This document shows, piece after piece, positions 57,810-64,000 of a DNA stretch of 64,000 bases (positions within the stretch are counted from its first letter, which is position 1; each line of letters starts with the position of its first letter). The position numbers and the translations under genes were made by a program. The stretch is from Siphonodentalium dalli (lineage: Eukaryota; Mollusca; Scaphopoda; Gadilida; Siphonodentaliidae), in the NCBI GenBank assembly GCA_032622095.1, contig CP136068.1, positions 115,929,509-115,993,508 of the forward strand. The letters are read 5' to 3'. The notes beneath the pieces are model-generated. The model saw only the letters and a list, made by a program, of their open reading frames with translations. It did no database searches and had not been told where the DNA came from.

Positions 57810-59095
57810 TTTGTCAACATTAGGAGAAATGTTGTCTAAAAACTTCAACCTTCATTTTCTCGGAAAATTGAAAATGTGGGTTACATTATAGCACTGATGC
57901 GACGAAATATTAACTATTCGGGCTCGGCCATCATTTTCAAGTTTCAAGCTGGAACTAAATGTAGCCCATGGATTCCCCATTTCGACATGTAATAAAAGTA
58001 GTTTTACTCTGATCTCTTCCCAGATATCAACTCTCCGGTAAATGGTGATCTCTTATGTTCTAGAAAATACGTGTGCCAAATACATATATGTATGAAGAAA
58101 CTATCCCCATACATTGTTTACACATCGACTCCGTAAGTATGTGGAGGTTTTCTTGGACAAGCGGGATTTTCAAACCTCGAAACCGTCCGTACAAACAAAA
58201 GTTAATAGGAAATGACGTTGGATGTAGGTCTAGAGTACGTCGTCCGCATGAAATAGTTTTCGTGTCATTAATTTGCACATATCTCGTGCTCTGATGAGCA
58301 TGGATGAACGCCTTATGTGGCAGTTTGATTGTCTAGCATCCGGAAAATAACATGTTCATTGTTCACATTTCTTAGACAAACATGTTGTTAATCACCATGT
58401 TCATGTGGCATTTCTATCCAATGACAACCTTGAAATACCAGTTCATCAAGCTAAATGGTTGATACCTTTACGCCTACGGGTCAGATCCAGCCGTGGCGCA
58501 CATTGTGTCTACATATCATTGATGAAATAATTCACTAAATGTGTAGAAGATATCGGTGCGTCTATATATTTACTAGAATGTTTCTATCCACATGTATATA
58601 CCCACAATCGCATGACACGGAATTGTCACATGGAGTGTGAAGGGTATACAATATACGTGCGAATTTCATATTTCCTCTTGATATTGAAGAAAATAATATT
58701 ACTTTGAAACTCCCCAGCTCCGATAACCAACTTGCCCACCAATTAAGTAAACCCCAGATTATTCGCTTTTCCCTCCTGTCCTTTTCACTTTCGCCAGCAC
58801 TGGAAAACACATTAGAGCATGATGCTTCCGGACTGTCGTTATAAGTAGAAATATTGACACTGTGTTTTCAAATAATCCAGATTCGTAGCAATTTAATTTC
58901 TTTTTATTTAATTTCCAGATAGTCCCTCGTAATAAGTGGACATCGTGTTGTATCCTGCAGTAGATACTGCTTAGTTGGAACATTTCGGGCTGAACTGATT
59001 GTGGTAGTAGATTATTGGCAACACGTTTAATAGGTCTGTCATCGTTCGCTCACAACCGAAGTGTTGTTTCGGCTTTCCTCTGAGCAGAACTTAAA
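57810..59095. other. No recognised gene
   Basis: Apart from an inverted match to 26283-26306 near 57884-57903, nothing is recognised. Open frames on opposite strands at 58060-58294 overlap and are not domain-like. Confidence 0.45.
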
Positions 59096-59099
59096 TTTC

Positions 59100-60110
59100 G
59101 ACAATTTTCGGTGGCCATTTTGGTAGCCATCTTAGCATTTTGAATCGTGATTGGCTACTCGTACCCACAAAAAACACTGATTTCAATCAATGATGTGTAT
59201 TGGTGGCGAATTGGCGTTTTGTCGAATGGGTTTTCGTGAATAACTACATATTTGCCATTTTCATTATTATTGGACGCCATCTTGAATTCTGTATTTTCCC
59301 CAAAGCGGATATTAGCGGATTTTGGATATGTTATACACGAGATTCTTCCGCGTCGAATGACAACAAAACCGCTTCTTTACAATTCCTTCTGGGTCTAACC
59401 CTCTGACGACCATTCTAAATATCTGCCATTTTCCATATTGTGACCACCATTTTGGCAGCCATTTTAAGACAAAGCGCCAATTTGGGTTTCATTGAATTGG
59501 AGTATTTATAGATAATGGTATGCCCAACTTACATTGTACAGTTCTGTCCATTTCTTGTTGATATATGACTGGAATCCCAATGGCGATTTTTGTTGGATTT
59601 TATACCGCGTTCTGTAAAATCAAATATTTGAGGGTGTAGAGTCTGGGACCCCATTTATGGTATCTTTCATTGCTCCAATGATGAATTAACACGAATAAGC
59701 CTAATCAATGTCGCCAGTCTGAACCATTATCAAACAACAGGAATTGATCTTTAAGATATTAAGCAAAAACTTCAAATTTTCGAGTTTAGGCGCCATTTTG
59801 GCAGCCATCTGGGGTGAGGGGTTCCATTTTTTCTATAGATATGTGGCATAATACTTTACCTTCGCAAAAATGTTTACATTTGTATAAATATGGCAACATT
59901 TGTTCTCATTATGTCGAATTAATCTCAGTCAGAATCTCTTTTGACTAAAGGCGGCCATGTTGGACGCCATCTTGGATTCTGGATTTTGCCCAAAGCGGAT
60001 TTTATCGGATTTTGGATATGTTGTAGCAGAGATTCTCCCGCGTTGAATGACACCGAGATCGCTTCTTTACCAATTTCTTCTGGGTCAACCCCTTTTTTTG
60101 CGTACCACGA
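59100..60110 (+). repeat. Dispersed repeat family A, copy 3 with internal tandem duplication
   Basis: GGACGCCATCTTG-ATTCTG, CCAAAGCGGAT and CGGATTTTGGATATGTT occur at about 59272-59330 and again at 59960-60020. Each is followed by CCGCGT-GAATGACA and CTTCTTTAC-ATT-CTTCTGGGTC, a ~690-bp period. The part 59420-60110 is the inverted partner of 24990-25690. Confidence 0.85.
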
Positions 60111-60206
60111 CCACACTATATGGTTTATTATTACCACTTTATAGGGCGTTCTCTAGGCCATTGATAATCTTTTTCGGGGCGTTCCAAATAGCGTATTGTT
60201 ACCAAA

Positions 60207-60258
60207 ACAGCGGGCCGCGGGCCGATAATGAGAAGCCTAGTTCAATATCGGCCCGCCG
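60207..60258. repeat. Short GC-rich hairpin
   Basis: GCGGGCCGCGGGCCGATAATG pairs with CAATATCGGCCCGCCGCCCG across a ~12-base loop. The context is unassigned sequence between family A and the next hairpin. Confidence 0.65.
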
Positions 60259-60657
60259 CCCGGAAACTATAGATCTCGTTTATTATCGCGAGAGTTACGT
60301 CCCTTCAACTTCCGATTATTATGGCGTGTTTATTTCAAGAAAATAATGGGAAGATGTATCCGATTTCCTCGACACAAAAGTGGTTTTATGATTGGAATTC
60401 ACGCTATATGATTGAATTATTGTATCAAGCGTAAGTATGCATTGATACTTTTAGCTGTCAACCTCTCATTCGTTGTTACTCGTCTCCAATGCTGGGGTTT
60501 CCCCTGTCCTATTTTCGAGACTCCGTCAGTCCGTGTCAGCTGACAAGTCAAATGATATCAAACTTAAATGTTCTTGAAAATATTTCTCTCTTAATCTACT
60601 TCATTTCCCACTAAATCCTCAAATGGGTCAAATGTCCAAAACTGTGGTAATAATAGT

Positions 60658-60833
60658 AATAACATGATTTCATCGGGCATTATGGTTTATTAACGGCCCT
60701 CTGGAATGATTAACAGCCCTCGGGCCTATTAGCGTCCCTCGACTTCGTCTCGGGCCGCTAATAGGCCCTTGGGCTGTTAATCATTCCAGCCGGGCCGTTA
60801 ATAAACCATAACGCCCTCAAAAATCATGTTATT
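60658..60833. mobile_element. 176-bp hairpin MITE
   Basis: AATAACATGATTT at the left is mirrored by AAATCATGTTATT at the right. GGTTTATTAACGGCC, GGAATGATTAACAGCCC and GGGCCTATTAG pair with complementary blocks on the other arm around a central CTCGACTTCGTCTCG. No clear target duplication was found. Confidence 0.85.
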
Positions 60834-60839
60834 GTTATA

Positions 60840-61380
60840 TTATCACGGAGATTGCTGAAAATTCTGGAAATATAAGTTGTATTTATACCACAAGTGTATG
60901 AATACTCATCAGTTTCTGCGTTATGTTCAACAATTAAGCATCATGCCGAATGTAACTACCATGCGTTGTTACCACGTGGTGAAACATTACTTCGCGTATT
61001 GCATTCCCAAAATTAATATTTGTGGCCCGCCAGTGGGTGTTGGGATAAGCAGAAAACCCGAACTTTGGAAGACTTAAATCATTGGGGGTTTAACATGCGT
61101 TGCAGTGACCTTTACATCATTCGGATGGATCTGTTTTAATGATCTGTGTACCTTTAACGATATTTAACAACCGACTTGTTTATTACCAAGACGTATTTCA
61201 CTCATATGTGGTTATCCAATATGTTGCTTTCTTCGTGGTATGGCTTGGAGTTGCGGCCATTTTGACAGCCATTTCATGGCCGCGATTGTGTTACTTTCTG
61301 TCCGTGTCTATTTGCTTCCTTACTCTAATTCCACACAAACTGGTATAACTAAGTAATTCTGATGACACAATATATCGTAT
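60840..61380. other. No recognised gene
   Basis: Contains short frames without recognised domains and one 'GCGGCCATTTTGACAGCCATTT' word of family A type near 61254. Confidence 0.4.
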
Positions 61381-61384
61381 AATG

Positions 61385-61570
61385 ACTTATTTCGAAAACT
61401 GATGTAAAATAGGCAACCATGTTGGAAGCCATCTTGGATAACAAAGTTTCACCAAAAGCTGATTTTGCAGAATTTGGATATTATGTTCGGCTTGTTCCTG
61501 ATGCTTTTCCGCCCCGAATGATATAAAAAATCAGCTTGTATCCAATTTTTTTCCGGGTTGATCCCAAAAT
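61385..61570 (+). repeat. Diverged family-A fragment
   Basis: GCAACCATGTTGGAAGCCATCTTGGAT, GCTGATTTTGCAGAATTTGGATATTATGTTCGGC and CCGCCCCGAATGATAT...CCGGGTTGATCCC follow the same order as 59950-60100 but are strongly diverged. Confidence 0.6.
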
Positions 61571-61811
61571 TCAGCTTCAACGACCACTACCGGAATGTAT
61601 AGGGTCAATAGCAAGGTGCCCCCCGAGACAAAATCACAAAACTTTGTGTGTGGCATTCTGATATAATGCTTTGTCGGCCTGGTTATCGTGCCAATCAAGG
61701 GAGGGTCGACGGTTGCCATGGTAACCTCTAAAAAAACATGGCCATTGACAAAATGTCAGTCAAAAAGGACCAAATGGCCACCAACAACCATTTTTCTTTT
61801 GGGCGTTTTGA

Positions 61812-62175
61812 GTCACCTGAGACGAAGTCTCCGGTAGTCATCACTCCTCGTCCGCCGTCCGTCCGTCCGTCAACAATTCTTTAAACATCTTCTTCGGAAC
61901 CATAAGTCCGAATGGGTTCATATTTGGTGTGGATATTCCCTAGCTGGCTCACATTCAGATTTGTTCAAATGAGGTCACTGGGTCAAATAGTTGCGAAAGA
62001 AGGGCATAACTCTATTTCTGCCTGGTAATTCTTAAAAGGACTTCTTCTCAAGAACCATTGGGCCGATTTAGCTTATATTTGGTATGGAGGGTCCTTGTGT
62101 GACTGGGGTTCAGATTTGTTGAAATGGGATCACTGGGTCAAATAGTGGCAGAGCCAGGGAGATAACTCTTTAAAC
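61812..62175 (+). repeat. 'CTCCGGTGG' family dispersed repeat, copy 3
   Basis: GTCACCTGAGACGAAGTCTCC, (GTCC)n, AACATCTTCTTCGGAACCAT, GGTTCATATTTGGTGTGGAT, CAGATTTGTTCAAATGAGGTCACTGGGTCAAATAGTTG and CAGGGAGATAACTCTTTAA appear in the order seen in copy 4. Confidence 0.88.
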
Positions 62176-62858
62176 AAAAATTTTGATTGAACTTCTTGCT
62201 CATTTGAATTTTTTTTTTTTTTTAAATAATTTTTTTTTATTTATATCAATCATATATTTTTTTAAGTTAATTATTAAAGACACATATATTAAAGAAGCCC
62301 CTCACCCTTGCCCATTGCTGCTTCTAGCATCCCTGTTATCAAACGCTTGTTTTAAATATCTTTCACAGTCACAATACAATACACCCTGTGCATATGCTAG
62401 AATGCTATCTCTTACAGTGAAATTATTAATACTACAGGTCAGCATACCAGTCCACTCTGTTGATAATCAATTATCCACATGCCAAATCTGACAGTGCAGT
62501 ATCAACAAGCACACAGCTCTCTCTCTCTAGCCAGACCAGACAGGTTTTGTTTTGGTAATTAATTTTGGAATTGAGTGTCAAATGTATTCCCAGGAGCCTT
62601 CAGTCTCTACTCATATAAACTATTACTTTGTTCAAATGGTAGGTCTGTCATTTATAGAGTTTTAACACTTCCTTTCAGTGAATTAATTTCAACCCTATAA
62701 ATGGTTCTGTAGTGTGTGTGGACCACCATTTGTTGATTGAGACTATTTCTAATAGAGACAGCTTTATAAGTTTTAAGAATCAGCCAATAACTCCAAAAAC
62801 TTTTAACCTCTTCCATAAGACAAACTTATTTCAAGTTTGGTACTGATTATAGTTTTAA

Positions 62859-63465
62859 GCTCACCGGAGTCAAAGACTCCGCTGGAGCTACCAGGTATAG
62901 TCATCACTCCTCTTCCATCGTCCATCAAAAATTGTTTAAACATCTTCTCTAGACACATAATACCAAATGGGTTCATATATGGTGTGGATGTTCACTAGGT
63001 GACTCATTCAGATTTGTTAAAATGAGGTCACCAAGTCAAATAGTTGCGAAGCCAGGGCCATAACTCTTTCCCTCCATAGTAATTCTTAAAACAACTTCTT
63101 AAGAACCATTGTGCCTATTAGACTTATATTTGGTTTGGATGATCCTTGGTTTACTGGGGTTCAGATTTGTTTAAAAGGGGTCACTGGGGCACAAACATGG
63201 ACAGACCAGGGTCAATATCTTTAAAAAAAAAAAAAAAAAAAGATTTTTTTTAGATTTAAATTCTTACTAAATTCAACCAAAAAAAACAACATTTTATATG
63301 GAGGAAAAAAACATTTACATTTTACTAGTTGCTCAATTTTTTTTTTATGAAATATTTTTTTTAATTTTAAATATTAATAACGTTATAACAACATACTGAC
63401 TATTGTAGTCTCCAGAGTCCCAGTCTTCTCCGTCTTTACAGTCTGGTGAGCGACCCCACAGTCAT
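62859..63465 (+). repeat. 'CTCCGGTGG' family dispersed repeat, copy 4 (most complete)
   Basis: It begins CTCACCGGAGTCAAAGACTCC and runs through TTAAACATCTTCTCTAG, CAGATTTG, AGGGCCATAACTCTTTCCCTCC and an A-rich segment to GTCTGGTGAGCGACCCCACAGTC near 63462, which is also the right end of copy 1 at 12575. It is about 600 bp long. No shared open frame was seen. Confidence 0.8.
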
Positions 63466-63469
63466 TGAC

Positions 63470-64000
63470 TGTCTTGTTATTTCAATGATTCAACTCGGAT
63501 TTTTTTCCCTCCAAAATACCTTTAATGAGAATGATCTATGATTTAACATTCTCCCACAAGAACTGCAACAGATGCATCGTGCAAATAACAACATCAACAA
63601 GCAATATCCTTACGACTTAAGAGAGTTTCATATATTTTCACACCTATCCTCACATCGAGTTTTTGCACATTTTAAATGCTCATGCCTGCCTTTTATGAGC
63701 TTTGGTGAGGAGTAATTTAATCGACATTATGGTTCCGTGAATGGTTATGGAAAACTTTTAGGAGGATAATGACAAAGCCAGAATCAAAAGATAAAATAAG
63801 ATAAGGTATGATCAATATTATAACGCGAAGTCGAGTTTCGTAGCTACGGCAAACGTGCTACGGCAAACGTGTATAAGCTTGGGTTGAAAATGCTTTAATT
63901 GTAACTGGCTATCATACACTGGCGATAGCGATCAGAATTCATGAAAATGAAATTATTAAGGGCAGTAACTCCGACTGCTCTTTAACTCGATCAATATCTT
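63470..64000. other. No recognised gene
   Basis: No exon or repeat is recognised. A 15-bp direct repeat, GCTACGGCAAACGTG, is present near 63843-63869. Confidence 0.4.

Noticed and set aside
24990-60110. A single 35-kb transposon bounded by inverted family-A copies
   Set aside because: A third A copy lies at 22240-22667 in the other orientation and the inner flanks do not align, so dispersed copies are the simpler explanation; kept only as a testable idea under the CACGG finding.

Overview
This window looks like animal nuclear DNA. It is AT-rich, it contains a spliced gene with long introns, and most of it is transposon-derived repeat. The one host gene I recognise is the 3' end of an alpha-L-fucosidase (GH29) gene on the + strand: an internal exon at 5913-6083 and the terminal exon at 14225-14483, joined by an 8.1-kb intron. 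The dispersed repeats (GTCCGTCCGTC-rich units, 'CCATCTTGGATTTTA' units, 'ACCTGAGACGAAGTCTCCGG' units) and the LINE ORF1 style suggest a lophotrochozoan, most likely a marine mollusc. That assignment is inference, not proof.

Layout. 1-5.9 kb: a 163-bp tandem repeat, several small inverted-repeat elements and a GTCCG-type tandem repeat. 5.9-14.7 kb: the fucosidase 3' end. Its last intron holds two hAT-like insertions, a 618-bp TIR element and a compact four-module hAT-type MITE. 14.7-18.3 kb: downstream flank with two related TA-flanked palindromic MITEs. 18.35-23.41 kb: a 5.06-kb element with ~735-bp inverted ends built from tandem repeats and a minisatellite core. 23.5-30.2 kb: short retroposon-like and family-A repeats plus unassigned sequence. 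30.2-36.8 kb: a nearly full-length non-LTR retrotransposon on the - strand, whose ORF1 and ORF2 are each cut by one in-frame stop. 36.8-40.5 kb: mostly unassigned, with a 1.1-kb PIF/Harbinger-like MITE. 40.5-49.0 kb: a three-level nest in which a 7,628-bp giant foldback element sits inside a retroelement-like repeat, which itself sits at the end of another dispersed repeat. 49-64 kb: unassigned sequence, MITEs, 580-bp and 180-bp tandem repeats, and further copies of the dispersed families.

The main discovery candidate is the foldback element at 41177-48804. Its two arms are head-to-head arrays of a 353-bp satellite unit (about 8 and 13 copies). The arms are capped by six decamers in mirrored order, flanked by a 10-bp target duplication (9/10 match), and separated by a spacer of about 23 bp. 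A second copy of the host repeat at 57.03-57.81 kb preserves the empty site. Together with the 18.35-kb element and many hairpin MITEs, the window shows transposon ends repeatedly turning into tandem-repeat arrays. No operon, CRISPR array, rRNA or tRNA gene was seen.
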